A stretch of DNA of 64,000 nucleotides from Oricola cellulosilytica (GCF_019966575.1 NZ_JAINFK010000002.1:1-64000), one strand, 5' to 3'. Shown: positions 53,085-61,862, counted from the stretch's first letter. The notes: generated by a model from the letters alone, not told the origin. Program-made: numbers and translations.

Positions 53085-53752
53085 CGGCGGAAGAGATTCG
53101 GCGCATCGAAGCGCTAGCGCGATCGAAATCGCCGCTGATCGTCTGCGACGTCGACGAGGTGGTCCTTGAGTTCGTCGCGCCGTTCATTCGCTTTCTTGAA
53201 AGCCGCGAACACGAATTCCGCAGCGATTCATTTCACCTCACCGGCAATATTTATGTTAAAAACACCGGTCATCCCGTTGAAAAAAAGAATATTTCTCGAT
53301 TTCTGAACGACTTTTTCGCCGAGCATGACGGCTGGCAAACCCCTGTCTCGGAGGCCCGCGCAAGCTTGCAGTCCCTAGAAGCCGAACATGGCGCCGAGGT
53401 CGTTTTCCTGACGGCAATGCCCCCGCGCCATCACGCCCGTCGCCGCGGACTTCTCGATGCGCACGGCCTTACCCAGCCGATGATCGCCACCGAAGACGCC
53501 AAGGGCCAGGCTCTTGCTGTCCTGCTTCAAACCCACCCGGATCGGCCGGTCGCCTTTCTTGACGATTTGCCTGCAAATCATCTCAGCATTCTAGAGGCTG
53601 CTCCCGCCACGCTGGCGCTCCACATGATGGCATATGAGCCGCTGCGGCGGCATTTGCCGCCCCTGCCTGATGGCGTGAAGTCGGTGAAAGACTGGCCGCA
53701 GGCCAGAACTGAGATTTCGACCTTTCTGGCGAACACCGCCGGACTGCGCTAA
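53081..53752 (+). CDS. HAD-superfamily-like protein
   Basis: A 223-residue protein with HAD-type motifs: [13 protein letters not shown] (D23 and D25, nucleophile and acid/base), [13 protein letters not shown] (motif II threonine), EDAKG with lysine (motif III) and [13 protein letters not shown] (motif IV). A cap-like segment (about 40-85) lies after motif I. The family hydrolyses phosphomonoesters; the substrate is unknown. The four-base overlap with DUF3572 and the common strand suggest one operon. Confidence 0.75.
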   Translation: MTAEEIRRIEALARSKSPLIVCDVDEVVLEFVAPFIRFLESREHEFRSDSFHLTGNIYVKNTGHPVEKKNISRFLNDFFAEHDGWQTPVSEARASLQSLEAEHGAEVVFLTAMPPRHHARRRGLLDAHGLTQPMIATEDAKGQALAVLLQTHPDRPVAFLDDLPANHLSILEAAPATLALHMMAYEPLRRHLPPLPDGVKSVKDWPQARTEISTFLANTAGLR

Positions 53753-53874
53753 TCCAAACCTGCAAGCTGCTCACCCGTTGCCGATTACGCCTCATCTTGT
53801 TGATGATCGTGGTGGCATCGTTTCGGCGAATATCCGTTCGTGCTATGTTCCCGCTCCAACCACCGCAGGTCAAA

Positions 53875-55176
53875 ATGGCCGAAACAACCGGATTTTGCCG
53901 AGACTGCATGACACCGGCAACAGCGGGCGAGCGCCGCTGCCTGCAATGCGGAAGTCCGCGTCTGGTGCGCCACGCCGAACTTGAAGCGCTCCCAATCGCG
54001 CATATCGATTGCGACGCCTTCTATGCGTCAGTCGAGAAGCGGGACAATCCTGACCTTCGCGACAGGCCGGTGATCGTGGGCGGCGGCAGACGCGGCGTTG
54101 TCTCGACCTGCTGTTACATCGCGCGGATCAACGGCGTGCGCTCGGCAATGCCGATGTTCAAGGCGCTGAAGGCGTGCCCCGAGGCAGTGGTCGTGAAGCC
54201 GGAAATGGAGAAATACGCACGGGTGGGGCGCGAGGTGCGCGACATGATGCGAGCGCTGACGCCGCTCGTAGAACCGCTGTCGATCGACGAGGCGTTTCTC
54301 GATCTGACCGGAACGGAAAGACTGCACAAGGACACCCCGGCGCGCGTACTCGCGCGCTTCGCCACGGCCGTCGAGCGCGAGATCGGCATCACCGTTTCGG
54401 TGGGGCTTTCCTACTGCAAGTTCCTCGCCAAGGTGGCCTCGGACTTCGAAAAGCCTCGCGGCTTCTCGGTCATCGGCAGGGCCGAAGCGCTAACCTTCCT
54501 CCGTGACCAGCCTGTCACCCTGATCTGGGGGGTGGGCAAGGCATTCGCGGCAACTCTCGAAAGCGACGGAATCCGCACGATCGGACAGTTGCAGCAGATG
54601 GATGAAAACACCCTGATGCGACGGTATGGCATGATGGGAAAGCGCCTTTTCCGGTTGTCGCGCGGCGAAGATGAGCGCGCCGTGCATATCGACCACGAGG
54701 CCAAAAGCGTGTCCGCGGAGACGACCTTCAATCACGACTACGGCACGGCCGCCGAATTGTTGCCTATCCTGCGGACGCTTTCGGAAAAGGTGGCCAACCG
54801 GCTCAAGGCGTCGGACACCGCTGGCCGCACGGTCGTTCTCAAGCTGAAAGACACGGAATTCCGCATCCGGACGCGCAACCGGCAGTTGCCGGACCGGACG
54901 CAACTTGCCGACAGGATCTTCCGGGTGGCGGCGCCGATGCTCGATCACGAACTGGACGGCACGAAATACCGGCTTCTGGGCGTCGGGGTGTCCGACCTGG
55001 CCAGCGATGCGATGGCCGATCCGATGGACCTTGTCGACACCGGCGCGACACGCCGGGCAAAGGCCGAGGAAGCAATGGACGCCGTGCGCGCGAAGTTCGG
55101 GACCAAGGCGCTCGAGACCGGCTATACGTTCGGCACCGGCAGCCGCGGAAAGCCGCAACGCGATCAGGAAAACTGA
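53875..55176 (+). CDS. dinB: DNA polymerase IV (DinB) with N-terminal zinc-finger-like motif
   Basis: A 433-residue Y-family translesion polymerase. Unlike E. coli DinB it begins with a four-cysteine motif (C8, C11, C22, C25 in [20 protein letters not shown]), as rhizobial DinB often does. The palm shows [20 protein letters not shown] and [16 protein letters not shown]; the finger region has [20 protein letters not shown]. The little-finger domain (about 280-385) follows, and the tail is basic. The start at 53875 is preferred to 53845. Confidence 0.92.
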   Translation: MAETTGFCRDCMTPATAGERRCLQCGSPRLVRHAELEALPIAHIDCDAFYASVEKRDNPDLRDRPVIVGGGRRGVVSTCCYIARINGVRSAMPMFKALKACPEAVVVKPEMEKYARVGREVRDMMRALTPLVEPLSIDEAFLDLTGTERLHKDTPARVLARFATAVEREIGITVSVGLSYCKFLAKVASDFEKPRGFSVIGRAEALTFLRDQPVTLIWGVGKAFAATLESDGIRTIGQLQQMDENTLMRRYGMMGKRLFRLSRGEDERAVHIDHEAKSVSAETTFNHDYGTAAELLPILRTLSEKVANRLKASDTAGRTVVLKLKDTEFRIRTRNRQLPDRTQLADRIFRVAAPMLDHELDGTKYRLLGVGVSDLASDAMADPMDLVDTGATRRAKAEEAMDAVRAKFGTKALETGYTFGTGSRGKPQRDQEN

Positions 55177-55186
55177 CGACAAGCGC

Positions 55187-55930
55187 TCATACGCGAAACA
55201 GCCGCCCGGGACCGTTCGACGGCAGGGCCAACCCGGCCAGCGAAAACATGTGCCAGGCGAGCGCCTGGTTGCTGGTGATCAAGGGTTTTCCGATCGCTGC
55301 TTCGGCTTCGGAAATCAGCCCGAACGTGCGCAGATTCGTGCACGATGCAAACACCGCGTCCACCTGACCCCTGGCGTCGATCTCGCGGATGGCATCGATA
55401 ACGGACGCGCGCGATATCCGGGCGACAGCTCGGTCGCTCTCCTGCTCGAAAGAACCAAACGCGGTGACCTCCAGCCCATGTCCCTCCAGCAATTCCCGCA
55501 TTGCGCGCGACACTGGCGGAAGATACGGCGTGAGGAAGCCGAGCCTGCGCGCTCCAAGTTTCTCGCAGGCTGCTAGGACAGCGGCGACAGGGTTGGTCAC
55601 TTTTGCGTCCGGTTTGATTGAGTGGATGGCGGCCTCAACCTCCGCGCTACCGATCATCGTCGCGCCGGACGTGCATCCATACGCGATCACGTCGAATGGC
55701 GTTTCGGACGGGAAGAGCGCGACGGCGGACGGCAGATCCCGTCTCATCTGCCGCAAGGTCTCGGGGTTAACCGCGTCGGCAAAAGGAATGCGGGTGTGGT
55801 GGAGCGCAGCGCCGTCCGCGGCGAACAGCGGCGAAAGCTCCCGCTCCAGCGTCTCGTCGCTTTGCAGCACGACGACGCCGAAAACGCCGTTCGGCGCGGC
55901 CTCCCGGTCGAGGTGATAGCCAAGTTTCAT
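55187..55930 (-). CDS. Asp/Glu racemase / maleate isomerase-like protein (EutA-like)
   Basis: A 247-residue protein of the aspartate/glutamate racemase superfamily, in the maleate isomerase/arylmalonate decarboxylase branch. The paired catalytic cysteines are in VIAYGCTSGATMIGS and VFASCTNLRTF. The ending SNQALAWHMFSLAGLALPSN is also typical. The reaction is probably isomerisation or decarboxylation of a dicarboxylate, not proven. It is the last gene of the LysR-led operon and overlaps the M24 gene by four bases (55927-55930). Confidence 0.8.
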   Translation of the reverse strand: MKLGYHLDREAAPNGVFGVVVLQSDETLERELSPLFAADGAALHHTRIPFADAVNPETLRQMRRDLPSAVALFPSETPFDVIAYGCTSGATMIGSAEVEAAIHSIKPDAKVTNPVAAVLAACEKLGARRLGFLTPYLPPVSRAMRELLEGHGLEVTAFGSFEQESDRAVARISRASVIDAIREIDARGQVDAVFASCTNLRTFGLISEAEAAIGKPLITSNQALAWHMFSLAGLALPSNGPGRLFRV

Positions 55931-57084
55931 GACGCCGCCCCAATGACGGGCAGCTCCGCGGGCGCACGCCATGACAGCAGTTCCGGCGCACCATCGCGAA
56001 TGACGATATTTTCCTCCTGCACCATCATGCGTCCCTCCGCGACCTCAATGCCCGGCTCGAGCGTTATGACCATCCCGGCCGCCAGGATCGTATCATCGAA
56101 GGGCGCGAGCGAGGGCGGCTCGGTCAACTGCATGCCGAGACCGTGCCCGAAACGTCCGACCCCTGCCGTATCGGAGCCGCCGGCGCCGATCTCGCCGGCC
56201 ATGACCCGGAACAATTCGCTGCATCGAACTCCCGGCCGGGCAATCGCCAGCGCCGCATCCGTGGCACGAGACAGAGTGCTGTAGGCCTTGCGGCTGGCCA
56301 CCGGAGCGTGGCCAATGGCAAAATTCCGGTCGAAATCGCAATAATATCCCCCAAGCGTCGCGCCGGTGTCGAGCATAAGGATGTCTCCGTCCATGAGCGG
56401 CCTTTCGGTAGGCGGGGAGATCACGCCGGAATATCCTCCCTGTCCGGCGCCACCAACGAGATAGGGCACGTCGTCTGCGCCATTCTCCAGCAGCGAAATC
56501 CTGAAGGAGCGAAACACCTCCTTCAGGGACTGCCCCGCGGAGAAGAGCGCGGGCGCGGCCTCGAAAGATCGCGAGGCGATGGCGCAGATGGACTTTATCT
56601 TCGCGATCTCGTCGGGCGACTTCACCATGCGCAGCTTCTGCACCATCGCCGTGACATCGACGAATTCACATGCCGACAATCGGCGACGGAGGGCCTCGAA
56701 ATCGGCAAGCGGCATGCGTAGCGACGTTTCGCGGCCCATCATCGCGCCGACCCGCGGATAACCGGTCAGCAACGAAGCGAGCAGGGAGTTGCCGTCGTCG
56801 ACGGGATCGGGCGAATTCCACGTGCGGATGTCATCGATCCATGTCTCGTGCATCAGCGCTGCGCCGATTTCGGGGATCACCGCGATCGGCTTTCCCCGTT
56901 TTGGAACGATGAGAAACCACGGCCTAGTGGGGCTGAGCCAAAACAGCGTGCGGAAGCCGGAAAAGTAGTGCACTTCCGCTTCGGAGGTGAAGAACAGCGC
57001 GTCCACCCGTGCGGCATGCATCGCTGCCTGTACGCGCTCCAACCGCTCCTCGTATTCAACCTGCGGAAAGTCGGGCGTCGTCAC
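55927..57084 (-). CDS. M24 family metallopeptidase (creatinase/Xaa-Pro type)
   Basis: A 385-residue two-domain protein. The N-terminal creatinase-like domain includes VDALFFTSEAEVHYFSGFRT. The pita-bread catalytic domain keeps all five metal ligands: LDTGA and CDFDR aspartates, the histidine in RFGHGLGMQLTEPP, and the glutamates in VITLEPGIEV and VQEENIVI. Members cleave X-Pro peptides, creatine or amidine/amide bonds such as hydrolysed ectoine. It lies between the ammonia-lyase and racemase genes with four-base overlaps, so it probably acts on the same substrate. Confidence 0.85.
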   Translation of the reverse strand: MTTPDFPQVEYEERLERVQAAMHAARVDALFFTSEAEVHYFSGFRTLFWLSPTRPWFLIVPKRGKPIAVIPEIGAALMHETWIDDIRTWNSPDPVDDGNSLLASLLTGYPRVGAMMGRETSLRMPLADFEALRRRLSACEFVDVTAMVQKLRMVKSPDEIAKIKSICAIASRSFEAAPALFSAGQSLKEVFRSFRISLLENGADDVPYLVGGAGQGGYSGVISPPTERPLMDGDILMLDTGATLGGYYCDFDRNFAIGHAPVASRKAYSTLSRATDAALAIARPGVRCSELFRVMAGEIGAGGSDTAGVGRFGHGLGMQLTEPPSLAPFDDTILAAGMVITLEPGIEVAEGRMMVQEENIVIRDGAPELLSWRAPAELPVIGAAS

Positions 57085-58157
57085 CCTTCAGCGCCCTCGG
57101 TCACATAGGCGAGCACATGCGAGCGTTCGTCGAGCCCGATCGCGTCTGCCTCACCCATATGATGCAGCCCTGCAAGCCCCCCTGCCCCGGAAGGCGATGT
57201 GACCAGTCCATGGCGGGCCAGCAGTGCCACCGTTTCGCAGGCGGCATCGTCACTTACGGTCATGAAGGCGTCGGCCTCCCGGGCAAGACAGGCGAGCGCA
57301 AGATGCGACGGTTCCTTGCAGTCGAGACGGCCCATGTTCGACTCTGGACCTCTTGCACGCACCGGCTTGCAGGCCCGAATACTCTCCAGCAAGGCCGCCG
57401 CTCGATCCGGTTCGACGACGACAATTTTCGGTGCATCGCCCCACAGCGCCCGAGCGGCCACAGTGCAGGCGGCGGCCAGCCCGCCGACCCCCGCCTGAAG
57501 GAAGACATGCGTCGGAGGCTGAGCGATCTGTTCGCCGGCCTCGGCTGCCATGACGAGATAGCCTTCCATCACGTCTCTCGCCGGGTCGACATAGTCCGGC
57601 CATGAGCTGTCCGAGAGCAGATATCCTTCCTGTTTTTCGGCAAAAGCTTGGGCAGCCGCCATGCCTGCTTCGTAGCCGGCACCCTCGCGCACGACCCGCG
57701 CGCCTTTCTCGCGGAGCCGGTCTGCAAACCCTTCGGGAACGGTTTCCGCAAGAAAGACCACCGCCGAGGCACCGAACAAGCGCGCTCCGGCGGCGACCGA
57801 AAGTCCGTGATTGCCGGCACTGGCGCAAACGAACGTGACCCCCTTCAGGGCATTCTCGATGTTCTCCACCGACCCGCCGTTCTTATCGAATGCCAACTTG
57901 GCGATCGCATAGGCTGCTCCGAGCGCCTTGAAGCTGCCGAGCCCCATCCGGCCGCGCTCGTCCTTGACGGAAAGGCCGGCGACGCCGAGATCGCGCGCAA
58001 GAACATCCATGGATATCAGCGGCGTTGCATGGGCGGCTGGGCATCGGGCAAACAGGCGCCTTGCCGCCGCGTTATCGTTCGACACAGGCTTCCTGTCCCA
58101 CTCGCGGAGTGTCGCGAGCCCGCAGCCCCTGTGAGGATTGAGGAGGAAATCGGTCAT
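57081..58157 (-). CDS. Diaminopropionate ammonia-lyase-like PLP enzyme
   Basis: A 358-residue fold-type II PLP enzyme. The PLP lysine is in MGLGSFKALGAAYAIAKLAF, the hallmark of diaminopropionate ammonia-lyase, followed by VCASAGNHGLSVAAGARLFG and the phosphate loop near FLQAGVGGLAAACTV. The ending TSPSGAGGLAGLHHM is also family-like. By family it would convert 2,3-diaminopropionate to pyruvate and two ammonia; threonine-dehydratase-like activity is an alternative. It overlaps the LysR gene and the M24 gene by four bases each. Confidence 0.8.
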   Translation of the reverse strand: MTDFLLNPHRGCGLATLREWDRKPVSNDNAAARRLFARCPAAHATPLISMDVLARDLGVAGLSVKDERGRMGLGSFKALGAAYAIAKLAFDKNGGSVENIENALKGVTFVCASAGNHGLSVAAGARLFGASAVVFLAETVPEGFADRLREKGARVVREGAGYEAGMAAAQAFAEKQEGYLLSDSSWPDYVDPARDVMEGYLVMAAEAGEQIAQPPTHVFLQAGVGGLAAACTVAARALWGDAPKIVVVEPDRAAALLESIRACKPVRARGPESNMGRLDCKEPSHLALACLAREADAFMTVSDDAACETVALLARHGLVTSPSGAGGLAGLHHMGEADAIGLDERSHVLAYVTEGAEG

Positions 58158-59137
58158 TCTGCCGCGCGACCCGCCCCGTGTGGCGGCGCGACGTCGCCGA
58201 ATACCGGATCATCGTCGAGCATCAGCGCCAGTTCCACCTGCCGCCGGAGCCACCTGTTGGCGGGATCGCGATCCACGCGCCTGTGCCAATACATACTGAC
58301 GCCGATGACAGGAGGATCGAAGGGGGGAAGATACAGTTCGATATCGAGTGACTGTGCCGCCTGACGGGCGAAATGCACCGGCAGATTGCCGAGCAGGTCG
58401 CTCGATTCGGTAGCCAGGGCGACAGCCTGAAAATGCGGTACCGTCATGGCCACGCGGCGATGGAGCCCCCGCTCCTTCAACTCCAGGTCGATCGTTCCCG
58501 TCTTGCCGCCGTCCATGGACATCAGTACTTGGGGTATCGCGCAGAAGATATCGGGCGGAACCCGTTCGCCGGGCGCGATGCCACGTGCTGCAAGGACGGG
58601 ATGTCCTTTGCGGGCAACACAATGGATATACGACGAGAACAGGGTGTCTCGAACGATCCACTCCGGAGCGTCGAGGTTGCGGTCGACCGCGAGGTCTATC
58701 TTCCCTTCGACCAGCAGCGGAATGACGCTCGACGACGGGTAATCCAGCATCTGGATGGTTGCCGCCGGAGCCTCGCGCGTCAGGCGCATCGCCAGGCGCG
58801 GCATCAGAAGCGTCGAGAAATAATCGGAACCGAGAATGACAAAGTCCCGCTCCGAAGTGGCCGGATCGAACGCCGATGCTGAGCAAAGCGCAGCCTCGAT
58901 CTGTCTCAGGGCGTTTCGGACCGGGTCCTGCAATTCGACCGCGCGAGACGTCGGCACCATCCTGTTGCCCTCGCGAACGAACAATTCGTCACCAACCAGA
59001 TGACGCAGCCTGCCGAGGGCGGAGCTCACGGCGGGCTGGCTGAGGCCGATGCGTTCACCCGCACGCACTGTCGAAAGTTCCATCATCATCGCGTCGAATA
59101 CCCGAAGGAGATTGAGATCGACGGAACTCCAATTCAT
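58154..59137 (-). CDS. LysR family transcriptional regulator leading the operon
   Basis: A 327-residue regulator. The N-terminal helix-turn-helix is clear (LNLLRVFDAMMMELSTVRAG, then ERIGLSQPAVSSALGRLRHL and GDELFVREGNRMVPTSRA). The effector domain follows (about 95-300). The layout resembles the NodD/SyrM-like group starting MNWSSVDLNLLRVF. It is the first gene of the four-gene operon, so it controls its own transcript and that of the enzymes. An inverted repeat upstream (59182-59196) is a candidate site. The start at 59137 is preferred to 59257. Confidence 0.9.
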   Translation of the reverse strand: MNWSSVDLNLLRVFDAMMMELSTVRAGERIGLSQPAVSSALGRLRHLVGDELFVREGNRMVPTSRAVELQDPVRNALRQIEAALCSASAFDPATSERDFVILGSDYFSTLLMPRLAMRLTREAPAATIQMLDYPSSSVIPLLVEGKIDLAVDRNLDAPEWIVRDTLFSSYIHCVARKGHPVLAARGIAPGERVPPDIFCAIPQVLMSMDGGKTGTIDLELKERGLHRRVAMTVPHFQAVALATESSDLLGNLPVHFARQAAQSLDIELYLPPFDPPVIGVSMYWHRRVDRDPANRWLRRQVELALMLDDDPVFGDVAPPHGAGRAAE

Positions 59138-59181
59138 CGCGTGAATATCCCCGATACGATCATTCGATTTCCGCCCCTTCG

Positions 59182-59196
59182 CGTTATCGCCTAACG
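59182..59196. promoter_or_regulatory. Inverted repeat between the LysR and cupin genes
   Basis: CGTTA-TCGCC-TAACG is a perfect 5-base inverted repeat with a 5-base spacer, 45 bases upstream of the LysR start and 60 upstream of the cupin start. It resembles an operator in a divergent promoter, though it is not the classical T-N11-A spacing. Confidence 0.45.
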
Positions 59197-59255
59197 TCAG
59201 GAAAGCGCTGCAGCGTCCGAAAGTCCAGAAGCAACCTCGATTGCAGGAGAACGAC

Positions 59256-59711
59256 ATGACGACGATTGTCCAGGAAAAGAAGAAGACGCGCGCGGTCTCG
59301 TGGATGGGGACCGATTACACGATCACCGTGAGCAAGGGCGACAGTGCCGGGCTGATCGGCGTGTTCGAGGGTCGGGTGCCGGCCGGCGACGGGCCCCCCG
59401 TCCATATTCATCACAACGAGGACGAGGTCATCCACGTCATCGAGGGCGATTACGAATTTTGGCTCGACGGCAAGACCGAACGGGCCGGACCCGGCCGGTC
59501 CGTCTTCCTTCCGAGGGGAGTGCCCCATACCTTCAGGGTGGTTGGCGACCGGCCGGGACGCAATCTGGCGATCCTGACGCCGGGTGGGTTCGAGGAGTTT
59601 TTCATCAAGGCGGCGGAGCAAGACCTCACTATCCCCGAGGACATGGCTGCGGTGGTCGAACTGGCCGGTCTCTACGGACTGGAATTCGTGGGACCCGCCG
59701 ACTGGGCCTGA
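59256..59711 (+). CDS. Cupin domain-containing protein
   Basis: A 151-residue small beta-barrel protein. Cupin motif 1 is GPPVHIHHNEDEVIHVIEGD with two histidines and a glutamate for metal, and motif 2 is VFLPRGVPHTFRVVG with the last histidine. The start MTTIVQEKKKTRA at 59256 is preferred. The function is unknown (dioxygenase or isomerase are common). It is divergent from the LysR operon, sharing the intergenic region with the inverted repeat. Confidence 0.85.
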   Translation: MTTIVQEKKKTRAVSWMGTDYTITVSKGDSAGLIGVFEGRVPAGDGPPVHIHHNEDEVIHVIEGDYEFWLDGKTERAGPGRSVFLPRGVPHTFRVVGDRPGRNLAILTPGGFEEFFIKAAEQDLTIPEDMAAVVELAGLYGLEFVGPADWA

Positions 59712-59721
59712 CGCCCGCCAG

Positions 59722-59746
59722 GCCGGCATCCTGCCCGGATGCCGGC
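59722..59746 (+). terminator. Hairpin after the cupin gene
   Basis: GCCGGCATCC (59722-59731) pairs perfectly with GGATGCCGGC (59737-59746) around TGCCC. It starts ten bases after the cupin stop. There is no T-run, so it may stabilise mRNA or be a partial terminator. Confidence 0.6.
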
Positions 59747-59789
59747 GACCGTCTTAATGCCAATGCCCACGGGGAAGGAAGGGGAAGTC

Positions 59790-60173
59790 ATGCATGGAAT
59801 AGCATTCAGGTTCTTCATATCGGCGGCGCTGTACGTGCTCATCGGCATGGCGCTCCGCATCTATATGGCTGCGTCGGGCGATCACGCGATGACGCCGGTG
59901 CACGCCCATCTCAATCTCGTCGGCTGGGCGTCGATGGGTCTGTTCGGCCTCTATTATCACAACGTACCCGGTGCCGCGCAGACGCGCCTCGCCAACTTTC
60001 ATTTCTGGGTGTCGAGCATCGGCCTCTGGATGATGGTGCCGGGGATCGCGCTTGCCATTACCGGAGGACCGGAGGGACTGGCGGCCGGCTCCTCCTTTGT
60101 CGTGATCGCCGGCATGCTGCTGTTCGTCTTCATCGTCTGGCGGAGCCGCGGCGCGGTAAGCGAACTCGCCTGA
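59790..60173 (+). CDS. Small membrane protein resembling heme-copper oxidase subunit I fragment
   Basis: A 127-residue membrane protein with about four helices: FRFFISAALYVLIGMALRIY, a second containing HAHLNLVGWASMGLFGLYYH, a third FHFWVSSIGLWMMVPGIALA, and a fourth SSFVVIAGMLLFVFIVWRS. The histidine-rich HAHLNLVGW is the kind of motif seen at heme sites of cytochrome oxidase and NorB subunit I, but the protein is only a fraction of their length. GGGGAAG stands before ATG 59790. It may bind heme; the function is unknown. Confidence 0.65.
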   Translation: MHGIAFRFFISAALYVLIGMALRIYMAASGDHAMTPVHAHLNLVGWASMGLFGLYYHNVPGAAQTRLANFHFWVSSIGLWMMVPGIALAITGGPEGLAAGSSFVVIAGMLLFVFIVWRSRGAVSELA

Positions 60174-60256
60174 ATGCGCAATCGAAGATAGGGTGACCAT
60201 GGAATCAGCGACGCGGGCCTACTCTTTGCCCGCGCGCCTCCATGGAAAGGTAGCCC

Positions 60257-60988
60257 ATGCCGGAAGACCGCGCGCCGCGACTGGCCGTCCTGATCGACGC
60301 CGACAACATTTCCGCCAAAATCGTGGATGGCCTGTTCGAGGAGATCGCCAAGATCGGCGAAGCCAGCGTGCGGCGCATCTATGGCGACTTCTCCAGCTCG
60401 CGCATGAAAGGCTGGGAGAACGTGCTTGCCAGCCATGCGATCGTACCGCAGCAGCAATTCGCTTACACGAAGGGCAAGAACGCCTCGGACATCACGCTCG
60501 TGATCGACGCGATGGACCTGTTGCACAGCGGCCGCTTCGACGGCTTCTGCCTTGTTTCCTCCGACAGTGACTTCACCCGCCTTGCCTCGCGCATTCGCGA
60601 ACAGGGGTTCGACGTGTACGGATTCGGCGACCAGAAGACGCCCGAAAGCCTGCGCCAGGCGTGCCGCCGCTTCATCTATACCGAGAACCTGCTGCCGGAA
60701 GCCGTCGCTCAAAGCTCCGGGACGTCGGCCAAACGCGAGCCGCCCAGCAAGGCGACGCCGATCATCCTGAAAGCCATGGAACAGATCGACAGCGAGGACG
60801 GCTGGATGCCGCTCAGTGCCGTCGGAAAGCAGCTGGCGAACCTGTCGTCCGATTTCGATCCGCGCACATTCGGCTTCCGCAAACTCTCCGATCTGGTGCG
60901 CAAGACCGGCGGCTTCGAGATCGAAGATCCGGAGGGCGGCGCGATCAGGATCCGGAAGAAGCCGGCCGGCGCAAAAGGCAGGCACTAA
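60257..60988 (+). CDS. NYN domain protein with C-terminal OST-HTH/LOTUS-like domain
   Basis: A 243-residue protein. The NYN (PIN-like nuclease) domain carries the acidic residues in LAVLIDADNISAKI, DITLVIDAMDLLHSG and FCLVSSDSDFTRLASRI. A linker follows (about 152-170), then a C-terminal OST-HTH/LOTUS-type domain (IILKAMEQIDSEDGWMPLSA, then FGFRKLSDLVRKTGGFEIED). This architecture is known in bacteria and predicted to cleave or bind RNA. The target is unknown. It is the last ordinary gene before the accessory patch. Confidence 0.88.
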   Translation: MPEDRAPRLAVLIDADNISAKIVDGLFEEIAKIGEASVRRIYGDFSSSRMKGWENVLASHAIVPQQQFAYTKGKNASDITLVIDAMDLLHSGRFDGFCLVSSDSDFTRLASRIREQGFDVYGFGDQKTPESLRQACRRFIYTENLLPEAVAQSSGTSAKREPPSKATPIILKAMEQIDSEDGWMPLSAVGKQLANLSSDFDPRTFGFRKLSDLVRKTGGFEIEDPEGGAIRIRKKPAGAKGRH

Positions 60989-61045
60989 AACAGCGAGTGT
61001 CGCTGGCAGAACAATGCAATTGCAAGCAGAAACTTAGGTTAAAAT

Positions 61046-61768
61046 ATGTGCGCAAGTTTGAGATTATTAACCTCTGTATTTTTGCTGACTCTTACGAATG
61101 CTCCCCAGGCTGAGGCTGAAGTACACTCTTCCCCAAGCTGCCTGCAATGGAAAGCGGATAGCGGTCTGCTTGGCTCTATCGGAATCAAGCTTGGAGACAA
61201 TATTGAAGTCCTGAATTTTAGATATGAAAGAAGGAAGTCAGACTTTCAGAGAGCATATGATGGAGCGACTGTCGATTTGTATAAAAGTGTAGGCGTTACA
61301 GGAACTCCTCCTGGCGTATTATTTGAAACAATTCGATGCACGAATGGCGATAGAATAGTAATCGGTATTCGAAGTGGTACGGTAACAGTTGGAAATACTC
61401 CTAATATAAAAAATTGGCGCCGCCTAGCCATCGAGGAATTGCGTAGTGTAACTAAAAGCAATGTACATATTACCAGTGACGATATTTCTATAAATTTAAT
61501 ATATTTAAAAGCAGCAATGGATGCGCGTTGCTCCGGCTTCCCAAGCCACGCGTTATATCTTATACGAGGGTGCAGAAAGCAATTTAAAGACGATAATTAT
61601 TGTTCAATTGCTTCACAAAATCGGCCCTGGAGTGATCCGATGAGTAATCCATGGCTTAACCCCGAGGTCACGCTTGAGGTGATTTCCCTATGGTATGCCT
61701 ATGCGGACCGAAACCAGCTTGCCGATGCAGAGCTGTTGCTGCGGTCTATGGACATGGAGGCTTCTTGA
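61046..61768 (+). CDS. Unrecognised exported protein, AT-rich gene
   Basis: A 240-residue protein with an N-terminal signal (LRLLTSVFLLTLTNAPQAEA). The mature part has cysteines in SSPSCLQWK, ETIRCTNGD, MDARCSGFP, RGCRKQF and NYCSIAS. I recognise no family. The DNA is visibly AT-rich with codons unlike its neighbours, suggesting recent acquisition. The stop at 61766-61768 sits at the edge of the dnaE-like remnant, so gene and remnant abut. It is in the same orientation as the NYN gene but is probably a separate unit. Confidence 0.65.
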   Translation: MCASLRLLTSVFLLTLTNAPQAEAEVHSSPSCLQWKADSGLLGSIGIKLGDNIEVLNFRYERRKSDFQRAYDGATVDLYKSVGVTGTPPGVLFETIRCTNGDRIVIGIRSGTVTVGNTPNIKNWRRLAIEELRSVTKSNVHITSDDISINLIYLKAAMDARCSGFPSHALYLIRGCRKQFKDDNYCSIASQNRPWSDPMSNPWLNPEVTLEVISLWYAYADRNQLADAELLLRSMDMEAS

Positions 61769-61862
61769 CGCCGATCGGTGGGAAAATCCGGTGGTACCGG
61801 GGATCATGATCACGCCCCCCCCCTTCCTCCTTGATCACGATCAGGCTGACCGGGCTGTCGCC
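61767..61862 (-). pseudogene. Remnant of the 3' part of dnaE
   Basis: The bases 61822-61862 match 63173-63213 in dnaE exactly over 41 bases in the same orientation. Homology continues, diverged by substitutions and small gaps, to about 61767. On the minus strand it reads YGDSPVSLIVIKEEGGG, then after a frame change at a nine-base C/G run PRYHRIFPPIG, matching the DnaE end KGDSPVSLIVIKEEG and PDTYQISPPIAG. The last 14 or so codons of dnaE are not represented, and nothing clear continues on the gene-internal side. It looks like a leftover from insertion or recombination at the dnaE 3' end. Confidence 0.75.
61822..61862 (+). repeat. 41-base direct repeat, copy 1 (partner in dnaE)
   Basis: Identical over 41 bases to 63173-63213, spacing about 1.35 kb, same orientation. 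Beyond 61862 the identity ends abruptly; below 61822 similarity continues in diverged form. Confidence 0.9.

Noticed and set aside
55187-58157. Calling these genes an ectoine/hydroxyectoine degradation cluster
   Set aside because: The cyclodeaminase, the deacetylase and the transporter are missing and the M24 N-terminus does not read like DoeA.
61814-61822. Nine-base C run as a phase-variation switch
   Set aside because: It lies in the broken dnaE remnant, not in an intact gene or promoter, so switching would have no visible effect.
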